Part shown: in pieces, positions 47,106 to 59,210 of the stretch
How positions within the stretch are numbered: position 1 is the first letter of the stretch
Layout: the number at the start of each line of letters is the position of its first letter
Assembly: GCA_015680685.1 (NCBI GenBank)
Contig: MNCI01008066.1
Location: 739,461 to 803,460, forward strand
Reading direction: 5' to 3'
Origin: Gnetum montanum
Taxonomy: Eukaryota > Streptophyta > Gnetopsida > Gnetales > Gnetaceae
Length of the DNA stretch: 64,000 nucleotides
Position numbers and translations under genes: made by a program
The notes under the pieces: model-generated
What the model saw: only the letters and a program-made list of their open reading frames with translations
Databases searched by the model: none
Told to the model about the DNA's origin: nothing

Positions 47106-49931
47106 CCTTTACAAGTCTTTAGCTATCCATATCTACTTTTTTATGCACATTTATGCTTTATTATGCACATCTAGTTATGTATCTTTTATTTTATTATGCA
47201 CATGTGCTTATGTAATACTCTTTTTATGAAGCAATTATGGACCTTGATCCCACCTAGACTATATTCTTTGTTACCTTTTTGTCATTAAACTAAGATTTGA
47301 AGTTCATTTTTAATTATAATTAAATATTGCATAAATCAGATTTCTTAAGGAAGTACCTTAGAATGATGTCCTACCTAGAATCTAACTTTACCAATGTGTT
47401 CAGGACATTCAAAAATGTAGATTTTGATACTTGGTTCACTAGAATCGAAGTTATAGTTTTCGAGATACCACATTTTCTAGTTTGCTAAAATACTGTAAAA
47501 GTTTTGGCATTTGAACTAAGCAACCATGGTAAGTAATGTTTAGATAAGATTTTAGCATACCATTAGATAGAATATTTAAATAAGGATCCCGTAAGTTCAA
47601 AAAAAATTTGATTTGGTGTCACAGTAACATGTTATGACTATTTGAGTATGAGGGTATTAAGAGAAAGAGATTTTTCTATCTCTCCTCTTTGCTTCTTAGT
47701 CTTTTGTTATTTTTCTACAATTTTAATTAATATGTTGAGATTCTGTAGGATTTTTGTAATTTTGTTTTTTTTTTTTGAAAAACAATATTTTAATCCAGTT
47801 CACACCATTTTCTGTCTTTTGGTGAATTTTGGAAATTACAAAATTATGCCCAACTTGCCTTTGGATATTTTATGGATATTTGGGATTTGCTCATGACATA
47901 AACATGATTTGCAAGAATTTTGTGGAATTTGAGCTTTTTATGAATTTTTGGTCATTTTGGGCACCATTTGGATTTTTGGAATAAAATAATAATATTTGTG
48001 TGGTGATTTTGTTGAGTTGGTAGTGGGAGCTGCGAATCTCTTAGATGTCCCCCTTTTGCATGCAGTGGTGGAGTGTTCTTTAGTGGGATCCACCTTACGG
48101 GAACAAGCGTGTTGGATGGATTTCCGACCCTAGGTTTTGGTTCGTAAGTTCATGTGAGGTTATGGGTTTAGCCGAGACTATGGCACTGAGCAATTGAGTC
48201 TAGTGATGTGCAATGAAGCATAGTCAAGACCTATCCTTCCAATGATACATGTGCCTTAGTGATTGAAAATGTTAGTAGTAAGGCTATTGCCAAGACCTGA
48301 CCATGGGTGACTTATTTGGGGTCACAAGGCAAATTTGATGATAGTAATGAGGTTATTCCAGGATCTGTCAATGAATCCCTTTGGTAGTGAGGTTAACAAA
48401 GACCTAGCCTGTGGAGATGCTTGAATAAAATATATGTTCTTTGGGTTTTTGATGAACAATTTATGAATCTTTAAACACCAAATAATTAAATAATTAAAAT
48501 ATGTACTCTTTGGATTTTATTTGAATTTTTAGAAAATTTGAGACATTTCTAGATCTTTAAACATTTTTAAATATTTAATTGGAAACCTTTGTCTAGCCTA
48601 TAACCTAAGACATCTAGCCCAGAAACTTTATGCTCCATAAAGAAGGAAATAAAATCACCTTTCTTATTTGAGGAGTTCTAACTCTTCTTGCACTTCCATG
48701 TAGAGAGCCCAAAGTAGGCAAGGAAATATCAAAAGAGGGACATAGGATGACGATGGACCAATTCTATACAAGATGGACCCTCCCAACTTGAAAACTGGTT
48801 TTTGTATATTTTTTATTTTTTGTAAAATAGAAACCTTGTACACTTCTTGGATATTTGAGCTATGTACATATTTTTGTGAATAAATAATAATGTATGATAG
48901 ATATGAATTTTTCATTTATGTCCTTGCTATTGTGAGATTGCAAGGAACGTTTTTCATTTTGACATGCACTATATGTTCAAGAAAATATAATATTACTTGT
49001 TATATGTTAATATTTTATTATTTAATTTAATAAAATTAAAATGCAAATAACTTTATTTCTAGATGTTCAATTAATGTGAAACAAGTGTTGTTGGGATCGT
49101 TGCTTTACATACTATTTTATGATGTAACTAGTGTAATTTTTAAACAACTTTCTTTTTATGATTGTGCAAATCTCTAATTTTCTCTAAATAAATTTTATTT
49201 AATTATATATACAAGTATTTTAAAATTTAGCTATGTTGTATTAATCTATTGTATTTATGCTCCTAATTAATAATTCTTATCTATTTTACTACTTTCTTTG
49301 AGTTAGTAAATCAAGGTTAAATTTGCATCATTGGGATTTTGTAGCATTTCTATTAGTTATTTATAGGATATTTTATAGATAATTAATAGGGGTGTTATAC
49401 TAAAGTTCACACATAAACTTCATGACATTTCCTCTTTCAAGTCTCTATCTCTTTCAAGTATAAGCATGAAATTCCACATATTTGTTAAAAAACAAGACAA
49501 GAAGATCCTAGGAAACCTTCCTCAAGCTCTACTTGAAAATGCTCCATTGTTTCCCATTTTTTTGCCTTCTCCCACTATTTTTCGAATTGGAATAGCCAAT
49601 TCTAAAAGTTTCCTAGTTGTACAACTTCTAGACAAGAAATCTATTATTTTTGGGAGACATCTTTTCTATCACAAGATGTCTACTATTTTTGGGAGGTGTC
49701 TCCTCCATCACAAGATGTCTTCCCCAAGATGTCTCCTCTTCTGAGGAGAGGTCCTTTCTAAGATGTCTCCTCTCTGGGAAGACATCTCCATAATTCGGAA
49801 GACGTCTTCTATGCAAATTCATCTCTTGGGCAAGATGTCCCCTTGACCTCCAAAACATCTCCAAAGAGCCTAAAACTTGCCAAAACACACATGTAGGGAA
49901 GAACAAGGGGATTAGAAGAGGTGTCCCTACA

Positions 49932-49949
49932 CCAAATCTCCCACCCTTT
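49932..49949 (-). other. Chromovirus C polypurine tract
   Basis: AAAGGGTGGGAGATTTGG on the minus strand, directly before the LTR start TGTAGGG. Confidence 0.6.
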
Positions 49950-49960
49950 AAAAAGTGAAC

Positions 49961-50659
49961 TCATGTGAACAAGAGAGTAGGAGTTGAAGTGATTCCCCAC
50001 TTGTGAAGTTTGATTTCATTGACCCATACAACATCTTCCATGGACTGATCCTTCCAATGGATTAAATATTCGTTCCTCTTGATTCCTTGAGTGCTAGAAG
50101 CTTCTCTCTGCTTGAGTGAAATTGCCTTCCTGTCCATTGAAGCCTTGGACTGATCAATAGTCCCCTTCAACTCATCAATGCTACCCTGTATAGTCTCTTC
50201 ATCAACTTATCCATGATAGTGCACAAGATTTAAAACATTAAATACAAAACACATACCAACATATTTTGGTAAGTTAATCTCAAAAGCATTATCACTAATC
50301 TTAGTCTTAATGTTGTTCCATATTCTTGGCTTTTAACTTGAAGAAGTTAATACCTCTCAGTTGTTTCTTCTTCAAGTACACCCAAACTAAGTTACCAACA
50401 GCAAAATTGGTTTCCATTTATTCTAATTCCTCTTAAGGACTCTTTCTTCAACCTTTTTCTTAAGATTTGATTTAACTTGAACATGGAGATTCCTCATCTC
50501 TTACACAAAATTAGCACCAAGTTGAGCTTCATCATCCAAGCTTTTCAAATGTTCACCATCTTTGGATAAAACTCATAGTTCACCTCAAAATGGATTTTTT
50601 CCAATAGCAACATGAAAAGCATTATTGTATGAAAACTCAGCATGAAACAACAAGTTTTT
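49961..50659 (-). pseudogene. Chromovirus C integrase C-terminus and chromodomain
   Basis: 50400-50230 minus reads VGNLVWVYLKKKQLRGINFF (integrase GPY/F region). 50170-49961 reads NEYLIHWKDQSMEDVVWVNE, the chromodomain core (YLIHWK and a W that sits where aromatic-cage residues lie). In chromoviruses this domain guides integration to particular chromatin. Stops and a frame change separate the parts. Confidence 0.8.
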
Positions 50660-51536
50660 TGATGAGTAGTGATGTACCCCTACGCCTAACCATACGAATC
50701 ACAAAGTGTTCATGTGTGATCCAGTCGAATTTCATAGACTTTATTGTTTCTGGTGCACTAGTTCCTTAGAAAGTGAATCTAGCCTTAAGGTCATTCATTG
50801 TCTTCCCAATTACACTTGTGACATTCATTGGTATGGTTAAGTGTAACTGAGGCATCTGATTTTTATCATTTTGTGTTTTATGGTTTGGTGCTCAAAATGT
50901 TGATGAAAGGAATTTGATTAACTAATCTAAATTAACTAATTAACTAGCATTTAACTAATTATGACATAAGCATCTAATCCCACTTTCCATACACGTCTTG
51001 AACCCATGTATCCACTGCTGGGCTACGCTATTGGGTGTACCAAGCAATAACGCTATAGGGATTACCAAGTGAATATGTGTTATTCTCAAAGCAGTCATAC
51101 TTATGTGTGTAATCTATCTAGCTTAATTACTTCATTAATGTAATAACTAGAAATATTTAATAACTAATGAAAAACATTTAATAAATAATTAAAAATAGTA
51201 ATTGCATAAATGAAATAGCTAATCTATCCAAAGTGTTGTAGGGTTTATCAGAAAGCTTGTCTTTATTGCCGCACGCACTGTCATGTTCAGGTACAACAAT
51301 GCTTGAAAAAAGATTTGTACACTCAATGACTCCTACTACGGGCACTTGGGGAAAAATTCTAACTTTCAAATAGAAAAATTGCAAGAGCTCTGCTGCAACT
51401 ACAATCTCTACTTGCCACAAATGTGGCTGCACATGTGTCTTTATAGTTGATTTTCAATGCTATGTTGATGGGGCCTTATTGACGAGGCCTAGTCGATGAG
51501 GCCTCATCAATGCAGCCAACTTAACACGACTCATCA
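50660..51536 (-). mobile_element. Family-A-like solo LTR inside chromovirus integrase
   Basis: 877 bp from TGATGAGTAG to CGACTCATCA, clearly related to family A over most of its length but with a different U3 end. It is flanked by TTTTT (50655-50659) and TTTTC (51537-51541), a 5-bp duplication with one mismatch. The chromovirus integrase frame continues in register on both sides if the LTR and one duplication copy are disregarded. A TATA-like CTATAAAGACAC is on the minus strand near 51440. Confidence 0.85.
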
Positions 51537-52221
51537 TTTTCCCATCTGTTTGATTGTCCATCACATAAAAATCTTAATATGTTTAGCAAGGATTTATTTG
51601 CCACCTCTATTTGATCATCAGATTATGGATGATATGCATTACAAAAATTCAACTTTATCCTTAAAATTTTTCAAAGGGACCTCCAAAAATGACTTGTGAA
51701 TTTGGAGTCTCTATCACTAACCATATTCAAAGGAATTCCATGCAACTTGACAACATGTTGGAAAGACAAATTTGTAACATGAGAAGTAACACTCACCTTC
51801 TTGCATGGAATGAAATGTGCCATCTTGGAGAACCTATCCATAACAACAAAAATTGCATCATTTCCACTTTTGGTTTTTGGAATACCATTAACAAAATCCA
51901 TAGAAACACTTTCCCATTGACCCTTAGAAATTGGTAAAGGCATATAATGATCATTCATGCCTTTATCTTCTTTAAATTTCTGACAAGTTAAACACTCCTG
52001 ACAAATTTTGAAACTTTAGTTACTAGACCAAGCCAAAAATAGTGCCTACCCTTAAGTTCCAATGTTTTATCCCTGCCCATGTGACTTGCCATGACACTAA
52101 AATGCTTTTCAAACAAAATCATTTTCTGAAAATCACAATTAGGAACATATACCTTTTCATTTTTAAATAACATTTCATCTTGACTATGGTAGTTCCTCCA
52201 ATAGTCTATCCTACTCAACAA
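51537..52221 (-). pseudogene. Chromovirus C integrase (zinc finger and core)
   Basis: 52221-51988 minus holds HMGRDKTLELKGRHYFWLGL, part of the HHCC-type N-terminal domain. 51958-51671 minus holds WESVSMDFVNGIPKTKSGND, VVMDRFSKMAHFIPC and VSDRDSKFTSHFW, giving the first two catalytic aspartates. The third catalytic part lies next to the solo LTR insertion. Confidence 0.85.
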
Positions 52222-53383
52222 TCATTCTTTGAGGCTCCTCTGAACCTACACAAAAGTAATTTCATGTTTATACAAATTAGTAAAATCATCCATACCTTTT
52301 ACATTAGGTTCATTGAAATTTGCCACGAGCACCCTAGATAAAGCATCAGCCACCACATTAGCTTTCTACTTTTATGCTTCAACCCAAAATTAAACTCCTG
52401 TAATTATGCAATTCACTTCACGTGGTTTGCAATCAACTTCTTTTGTGAGTTTAGAAATTGAAGTGCTTTATGGTCTATGATCAAAGTGAACTCCTTGGAC
52501 AATAAATAATGTCTCTAATGTTTGATTGCTTAAAGAATAGCATACACCACCTTTTTCTATGTGCTATATTTTTTCCTTAACTCATTCAACTTTTCTTAAA
52601 AGAGAGTAACATGTTCACCTTCTTGTGAAAGTACCCTAGTAATGGCAAGTTCACTTGCATCCACCTCCATATGAAAAGCATCTAAAAATCTGGAATTGTA
52701 AGCATTGTTTCACTAGTAATTTCTTCTTTCAACAAGTCAAAACTTCCTTGGGTTTTATTATCCCACTTGAAATTTTTATTTTTCATCAACAAAGAAAACA
52801 TAGGTCATGAAATATCACTAAAATTTTTAAAGATCTATCTATAAAAATGTACTAAATCAAGGAATGATCTTACTTTCCCAACATTTTTAGGAGCTGGGCA
52901 ATTCCTAATAGTCTCTACCTTGGTAGCTTCCATCCAAATTTGGTTTTTAGAAACTTCATGCCCTAAATATGTGATTTTCCTCTTGAAGAAATGACTTTTC
53001 TTCATATTGATCACCAACTATGCCTCCTCCAACTTAAGACACACCATTCTCAAGTGATCCAAGTGCTCTTCTTCATTAGCACTCTACACCAAAATATCAT
53101 CAAAAAAGATAATACAACACTTACCAATCAAGTCCTTTAATACATCATGCATCAATCTCATGAATGTAGTAAGTGCATTCATGACCCCAAAGAGCATCAC
53201 CAACCACTCAAATAATCTATTCGATGTCTTGAAAGTTATCTTCCATTCATCACCAGGATTGATTCTAATATGACGATAACCACTTTTCAAATCAATTTCA
53301 CTAAAAATCTTTGCATTGGTAACAACATGAAGGATATCATCCATCTTTGAAATATGAAACCTATATCTTACTGTTATCATGTT
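52222..53383 (-). pseudogene. Chromovirus C reverse transcriptase and RNase H
   Basis: 53370-53084 minus reads IFSEIDLKSGYRHIRINPGD, LFEWLVMLFGVMNA and CIIFFDDILV, with the catalytic DD as FFDD. 53017-52835 minus reads KITYLGHEVSK and VGKVRSFLDLVHFYR (thumb). RNase H (52800-52300) survives only as scattered short matches. The RT N-terminus is cut off at 53383 by the B3 LTR. Confidence 0.85.
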
Positions 53384-54855
53384 TGTTGCAATCAGAAAAT
53401 TCAATCGTTGGAAAATCAAAAGTTCTGATGCAGCAACCTCAACCCCAAATCCCTAGGGCCTCTGAAAGAATGAGATTTAGGGTGCCCTAGATGGTCGAGT
53501 AGATCACCCAAGGACTTAGAAAATGAAAAATGAATAATGCATACAGAAGAATATAGATCTAAAAACCAAAAGCAAATACGCATTGCACACACAACTAAAA
53601 CTTTAGACTTTATTAAAACAATAAAGAATGAGTTTGAGGGATGTGTATAAGAAGTGCCTGTAGGAGAGTAGGGGGGTTCACTTGGGTGGGGGTTCAAAGT
53701 CCGTTGAAGTAGATGTGATCAACTCCATGATCTGAATGTTTTACACTTCTAATGCTATCAAACTTTCTTTGTTGCTGCTCTATATCTACAACATTGGCTA
53801 TTGCTCAAGGGTTGCGAAGTGTGAGGGATTTGGACTACCTGAATGCTCTACACTAGGAGTTGAGGATCCTAGGAGTGTAGCATGGATGTCCAAATTTCAC
53901 AAATCCCAAGGGAATAAAGGGGGTCACAAGGCTACAATGGTTCCATGCTGAAGGGGTCTAAGAAGTTGTGTTTTTGTTGGTGTGCAAGAGCTCTCAAATG
54001 CCAAGATGTCAATGCTTAAAGTATGCTAAAAAAAATGTGGAATCCCAAAATGGTATTTGGGGTTGGTACTTATAGGTTTTGGGCCATGATTTTGGCTACT
54101 AAATGGCTGTAATTTGGTTGCAAAATGGTTGCAAATTGGCTAACAAATTGTTGTAAATTTCTACCATGTATAGGTGAGATGGGTGCTCAATTTGGAGGGT
54201 TACTATATATGGAAAGTGTCATACCCCCATGGCCATTCTATTTACTATAAATAGTAATGGGGGCACACTATCCACACTTGCTTTATTCTTCCATGTTGTG
54301 CCTTTTGCCATCCTTGCTAGAGTTCATGGTTAATGTTGAAGTCAATGGAGTGTTGAAATTTGGTCCATGTTGCTTCTACACTAGGGGAAGGTGTATCAAC
54401 ACTAGGGGGAAGGGTCATACCTCCCTCCACACTATGCATGCATACCACACCTTCCACACTGGGGGTAGGTGGACTGTACCCCTCCACACTTGGATAGGTA
54501 AGATCTATCCCTCTACACTAGGGTAAGGTGAACTACACCCCCCATCCATGCATTTCCAACGTAGAAAGTGCTATACCCCTCATAAAACCCATCAAATTGC
54601 CATTTTTGACATCCCAAATGACATTTTTGACCTTCCAAGACCAAATATATATAGTACATGACTTTTTTCCACTTGGGGGATGAGGCTTTAACCACTTAGG
54701 AGGCATTTTTCAGCCCCAAAAGTATAATATATGTGAGATTGCCCCTCATGGGTTACAATCTTCATGTTTACAATGAAGTTTTGCCTTGGGTTTCATGGGG
54801 TGAAGGTTGCATGATGAAAAATGATTACAACATGCAAATTTTGGTGGTGTTTTAA
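53384..54855 (-). repeat. Element B3 3' LTR (B family, minus strand)
   Basis: 1472 bp, reverse complement of the B1 LTRs, ending (minus) GATTGCAACA at 53384. It inserted into the chromovirus RT; the adjoining ATGTT (53379-53383) is one copy of the expected duplication. B-family sequence just outside the LTR (54856-54988) also matches the DNA preceding B1's 3' LTR. This is therefore the 3' LTR of an element whose body extends to the right. Confidence 0.85.
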
Positions 54856-54988
54856 TGGATCCTCTTTTTTGGTGTCTAGAGGATTGACTTGAGAGGCACC
54901 TATAAAGAATACAAAACACCGTAGTGGGTCCACCACTAATGTTTCCTCTTTGTGCTTGATCCAATCATGTTGAACCATGCTAATGAAG
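54856..54988 (-). other. B3 internal region, 3' end
   Basis: On the minus strand it reads CATGATTGGATCAAGCACAA and GTGTTTTGTATTCTTTAT, matching 22310-22416 of B1. It stops at 54988, where element B4's LTR begins. Confidence 0.75.
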
Positions 54989-56645
54989 TGTCAAAGTGTC
55001 ACATCGACAGGCCCTTGTGGACATGGCCTTATCAATGGTGAAACAACACCAAATTTGGACTACGGCATCTTGATCACAAATTTTTCCAAGTGTTGGGACT
55101 ATGCACTCCACTATCCCAGAGCATAGTTAGCCTCCAGTGGAGAGCATAGTTAGCACGAGAGGCTAATTTTTGCAAATGTTTCTAAGTGTTGAGACTACAC
55201 TCGACCCTAGTCGAGAGCATAGTCAACACAAAGGATAGTTTTACAAATTTCTCTAAGTGTCAACATGAAGCCGGTTGCAAAAAAATTTTCTAAGTGCTAG
55301 GACTATGCTCTCCATTGCCTCAAAGTGTAGTTAGCCTCTCATGGAAAGCATAGTCAATATGAAGGCCTAGTTTTCATAGATTTTTCTAAGTGTTGAGACT
55401 ACGCTTGACCCCAGTTCGGAGCATAGTCAGCACATAGCCATTTCTTTTTGTAATTTTTTCTAAGTATGAAACTACGCTCTCCCCTAGTCTAGAGTGTAGT
55501 TAAGCGTAGTCAACCAGAATAGTCTCCAGTAGCCTCCACAACATAGCATCGACACTTAGCTTAGCTCCAACTCATCTTCAGCAAACATAGTTAGCAAAAT
55601 GCATCTTTTTTGTATTCCCTTTTTATTCCCAAAATTGTAACCATGCTGAACCCCATGCAAGACAGTGGAGAGCATAGTCTTCAAAGTTGCATTTTTTAGG
55701 TACCTTGTGGTCCTCTTGGAATGCGCACATGTAGTTGGCAGCATAGTCACAGTCTCAAAGTCTTGCAGAGTCCAGCAAAGCATGGTAAAGCACAACACCA
55801 TCAACACCATTAGTACATCACATGAATAGTGACTACACTTAATGTAGTCCCAACCATCCCCTCTGCCACATGGCAGTTACCCTACATTTTGGACTAAACC
55901 TAACCCTATAAATATCCTTGCCCTCAATGTTTTTAGGGGTTGGTAAAATTGAAGCATTGGTAAGTTGGCAAATTTTTGGCATTAGCAAATCTAAGAAGCA
56001 CTTGGGAAAAAACCAAAGGCATCTTGGTAAACCAAAGAGAGGCAAAGTTGTAGAAAACTACACACCCCCATAGCCTAACTAAATACTATAACCAATGATA
56101 CACCACGGTGGCCAACTTGGTAGGCATAAACACCTCGACAGAATGCCAATCTTCGTGGCCAGACACCCCTGAGACTATAACTATGTTGTCCACTATGCTT
56201 GTTGTACACAGTGTACATTCTAATCCCTTTTGGTGTTAACTATATTCAACCTCATTTGGTGTGGTGTTCTATCTATCTCTCTCTCTCTCCCCCCTTGCAT
56301 TTTTAGCATTTTATTTACATTTTTTATTGTTTCATCGCATAGCTACACGTAAAAAATGCTTGGGAGGTAGTCTCTGCATGATTGACATCCTTATTTTCAC
56401 CAAAAAAACTTGTCTACACTTGACCCCATTGGCACCGTTAACATTGCTTGAACACTTAGCACCATTTTTCATCAAATATCATAACTAACCACGCTGCACC
56501 CTGGTTGCATCCGATAAATTCCTATTTGATCGACAAGACCATTTAGGGCATCCCATCTCTACCTCCAGTAGGCCCTTGCACAGATTTAGGGTTAGGTTGT
56601 GCACTTGTCGACCTTGGTGTTCTAAATACCAATGTTTTTGGTCAT
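54989..56645 (+). repeat. B4 5' LTR
   Basis: Candidate LTR from TGTCAAAGTG to TTTGGTCA, with a TATA box TATAAATA at 55907-55914 and a CT microsatellite near 56272-56290. The left end is set by where B3 sequence stops, the right end by the primer site. It is not recognisably similar to the B1 LTR. It contains degenerate repeats of GAGAGCATAGTTAGC. Confidence 0.6.
55079..55510 (+). repeat. Degenerate tandem repeats in B4 LTR
   Basis: About five units of 70-110 bp, each with TTTTTCTAAGTGTTGAGACTA followed by a CATAGTCAGCAC-like block. They start near 55079, 55165, 55278, 55365 and 55440. Confidence 0.75.
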
Positions 56646-56655
56646 TTTAATTTTT

Positions 56656-56672
56656 GGTGCTAGAAGGAGGGT
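56656..56672 (+). other. B4 primer-binding-site candidate
   Basis: TGGTGCTAGAAGGAGGG, nearly identical to the B1 site and placed about 10 bases after the LTR end. Confidence 0.6.
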
Positions 56673-56929
56673 AGAACCATTTTCTTTTCTAGACTTTGTT
56701 GATGGTTGTCTTGCATGCTCTCTACATTACCATTGCTAGCTTCAGGCTAGCATAGAGCCAACACCCTTGTGGACTTGTTGCACATGTAGTAGTAGCTAGA
56801 TCTTAGGCTAGTGCAGGCATTGTCTACTAACCAGTTGATGTAGATTGGACCCTGTAGTCAATTTCTCAGGAACCCTATGTAGCAACCTTGAGCATACATT
56901 TCCATAGTTAGTCAAATTCTTGATGCTTT

Positions 56930-57050
56930 CAGTGAGAGCATAGTTAGCTCTTAGCATAGAGAGTGTAGTTGGCCCTTAGCTTAGAGAGAGTAGTTGGTCC
57001 TTAGCATAGAGAGCATAGTCAACTCTTAGCATAGACATTGTAGTCAGTAG
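56930..57050 (+). repeat. 28-bp tandem array in B4 leader
   Basis: Four to five copies of a unit like GAGAGCATAGTTAGCTCTTAGCATA, the same core as in the LTR array. Confidence 0.8.
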
Positions 57051-57249
57051 GGTTAGCCATTTTTTGCAATCAACAACTCTTTTTCCTTCCCTTTTGCAAC
57101 TTAATCTGCATCTATGAACTTAGAATAGCCTTCAACATCAGTCCCAAGTACACTTGCCATCTTACCCGTTTAATAAGAGACCACGATTGATAACCTTGGA
57201 AACCCTGTAATGGCAGTGCCAAGGTAATTCCTTAGGTTTTGTGGGCAAG

Positions 57250-59210
57250 AACTAGAGTATGCCTTGCTAAGTGATGAATAATACAACTTCATTTGTATAA
57301 AGATTCAAGTAAGGTTATTCATAGACCACTTAGACATGGAAGCAAAACAAGGCTATGAATTGATTCATTGGAGCAGATGGGAGTATATTCCCTTCTCACT
57401 TGACATCATCCCACTCATAGAGCCTTACCGTTGGATGTTAGCCTAGCTCATCCAAACAAGTGAGCATGAAGTAGGGACAGACTATGAAGAACCCCTGCAA
57501 GAAGAGGAGGACAAGTTTGAAGCTTGCTTTAAGCATGAGGGCTCTTTTCATACCATCTTCCAATGAGTGACCCTTGGTCTGGCTCTTCTACAGTCTCATT
57601 CCCTCGTTCTCCTTCAGATGGCCATAGCACCAACGTCATGTTCTAGGTCAACACCCATTATAGTAATGCACTAGATCCAACATGATGCACTAGCCCCTTT
57701 TAGCTTGTCATGCATGGCATCATTGCCATCCATTTAGCCATCATTGCCCGATGCATCTGCATCAGCTCAACAACATTTCCACGCAAGGCTCGTCTCCACA
57801 CCCCAAGTGGCTCAGGCATCCTATGATTTGCTTGTTTTATTAGTGTCCCTGGCATTGGTTTAATCCACATATGCATTACCTACCTTGATCAACATCCTTG
57901 TAGCTTGGCCCACATGTCACGCCTATTTGGTGATTCCACAATCCATAACCAAGCCATGGAGCACACAATTAGTCCAACAACAAGTCGTGCAACTAGCACA
58001 ACCAATTGGAATGTCTCATAACTTAGACTAGGCATTCCAGATGATTCAAAGCCTAATAGAAGAGGTGAAGTGGCTCAAGGTCACCTCCTCTGAAATCATC
58101 AAAGTGTTGGACTTTACTAGGATGATTCGATAACTCTTACAGTCCCACCACTAACTCTTTTGGCTAGGGTCTCGCTACCTTAGTTCACAAAGTACAATGA
58201 TGAGGGGGATCCCAACATGCATCTAGTCACATTTATGTTTGAGTATTTACTGTTGCAAGCATGGCCACATGCCATCATATGCATGTTTGCCATGTCATTC
58301 ATTGGCAAGGCATTGGACTAGTACTACACATTTTCTAAAAGCTTTATTTCCTCTTTGGAGGATCTTCTGAGTCAATTTGTGACATGCTTCAAGTACAACT
58401 TGAAGCTGAAGACAACATTGGACCAATTGATGCAAACCAAGTAGGGCCACCTAGAGCCTATGCAAAAATTCATTCAATTCTATAGTTCCTCATTAAATGA
58501 GATATGAGAGCTGATAGCTGAGACACACCTCTTGGCCATCTTTAAGGGTGCAGTCAATGACTTCATAAAGTCAAATTTGTACTACTTGGGTCCACAGTCC
58601 CTAAGCCAAGCCTTTGCCTAGACCAAGAGCATACAAGATGCGATAGAAGCCAGTAAGGACTTGGCCTATGTTGCTTACAAAAACCTACATGCAAAGAGAG
58701 ACAAGGATAAGGGGAAGAAAAACACAATGGTGGTGACTATGGCCAAAGAGGCCAAAACAACTAACCTGAGGTCAACGGCTAGGCAACCCAGAGCCCCAGC
58801 TAAAAACAAAGCTACCAACCCTAACACTATGACAACTAACCAGTCCACATCACCAGTGGCCATAGTGTAAGCTACTCCAAGGCCTAACTTCGAGCACAAG
58901 GATCGCTCCAAGTACACCTCATTGCCATTGAAGCCCTTAGAGCTGTTGGAACAACTGTTAAAGCTAGATGCATCTAATATAAGGAAATGTTTGAGGATGC
59001 TTGTAAAAGGCACAACAAATACTACGAGCTACTTAGAAACCCCACTTTGGTGCCACCAAATGAGCCCCTAGTCCCAAAGCATTTTAGGCTAGACCAGTTC
59101 TGCCACTACCACTAGTTGCTTAGCCATAACATCGATTTTTGCATAGCCGTACAGGATGATCTCCATTGATAGAGTTGAGCTGGTGCTTGACATGACTAAC
59201 CCAATTAGAC
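57250..59210 (+). pseudogene. B4 gag remnant
   Basis: Frames read IHWSRWEYIPFSLDIIPL (about 57360-57420), EEEDKFEACF (57510), FIKSNLYYLGPQSLSQAF (about 58560-58620), then a basic tail with KRDKDKGKK (58661-58870). They parallel B1 gag in order. Many in-frame stops, so non-functional. Confidence 0.75.

Larger units (their letters stand above)
43856..49399 (+). mobile_element. del-like chromovirus solo LTR with nested insertions
   Basis: It starts TGTCACAGCCTAAAAATT and ends GGGGTGTTATA, typical of del/Tekay-type LTRs that start TGTCAC and end GTGTTACA. It is flanked by CTCAA (43851-43855) and CTAAA (49400-49404), a 5-bp duplication with one mismatch. Without its nested LINE and solo LTR it is about 2.6 kb. 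No internal coding region is present. Confidence 0.6.
43415..49931 (-). repeat. Chromovirus C 3' LTR, split by a del-like solo LTR
   Basis: The LTR begins (minus strand) TGTAGGGACACC at 49931, directly after the purine-rich AAAGGGTGGGAGATTTGG, and continues to 49405. After the interruption at 43856-49399 it resumes at 43855 and ends near 43415 (approximate, since the other LTR is outside). The pieces sum to about 970 bp. Near 49630-49800 it has many short repeats of AGATGTCTCC and its complement. Confidence 0.55.
49932..53383 (-). mobile_element. Element C: chromovirus internal region, 3' part
   Basis: Minus-strand reverse transcriptase, RNase H, integrase and chromodomain in Ty3 chromovirus order, ending at the polypurine tract. 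It is interrupted by a solo LTR at 50660-51536. It is cut at 53383 by insertion of element B3, so its gag, protease and 5' LTR lie beyond the window. Confidence 0.85.

Noticed and set aside
46000-47110. CRISPR-like or prokaryotic repeat arrays
   Set aside because: Repeats in this window are LTRs, minisatellites or transposon arrays in a plant nuclear genome; no spacer-repeat pattern is present.
54513-54978. Minus-strand ORFs inside the B3 LTR
   Set aside because: They lie in LTR sequence repeated at 2160 and 22417, where equivalent frames are not conserved.
58675-59013. 112-codon minus-strand hydrophobic ORF
   Set aside because: Antisense to the basic tail of B4 gag; the hydrophobicity is a by-product of the lysine- and threonine-rich sense strand.
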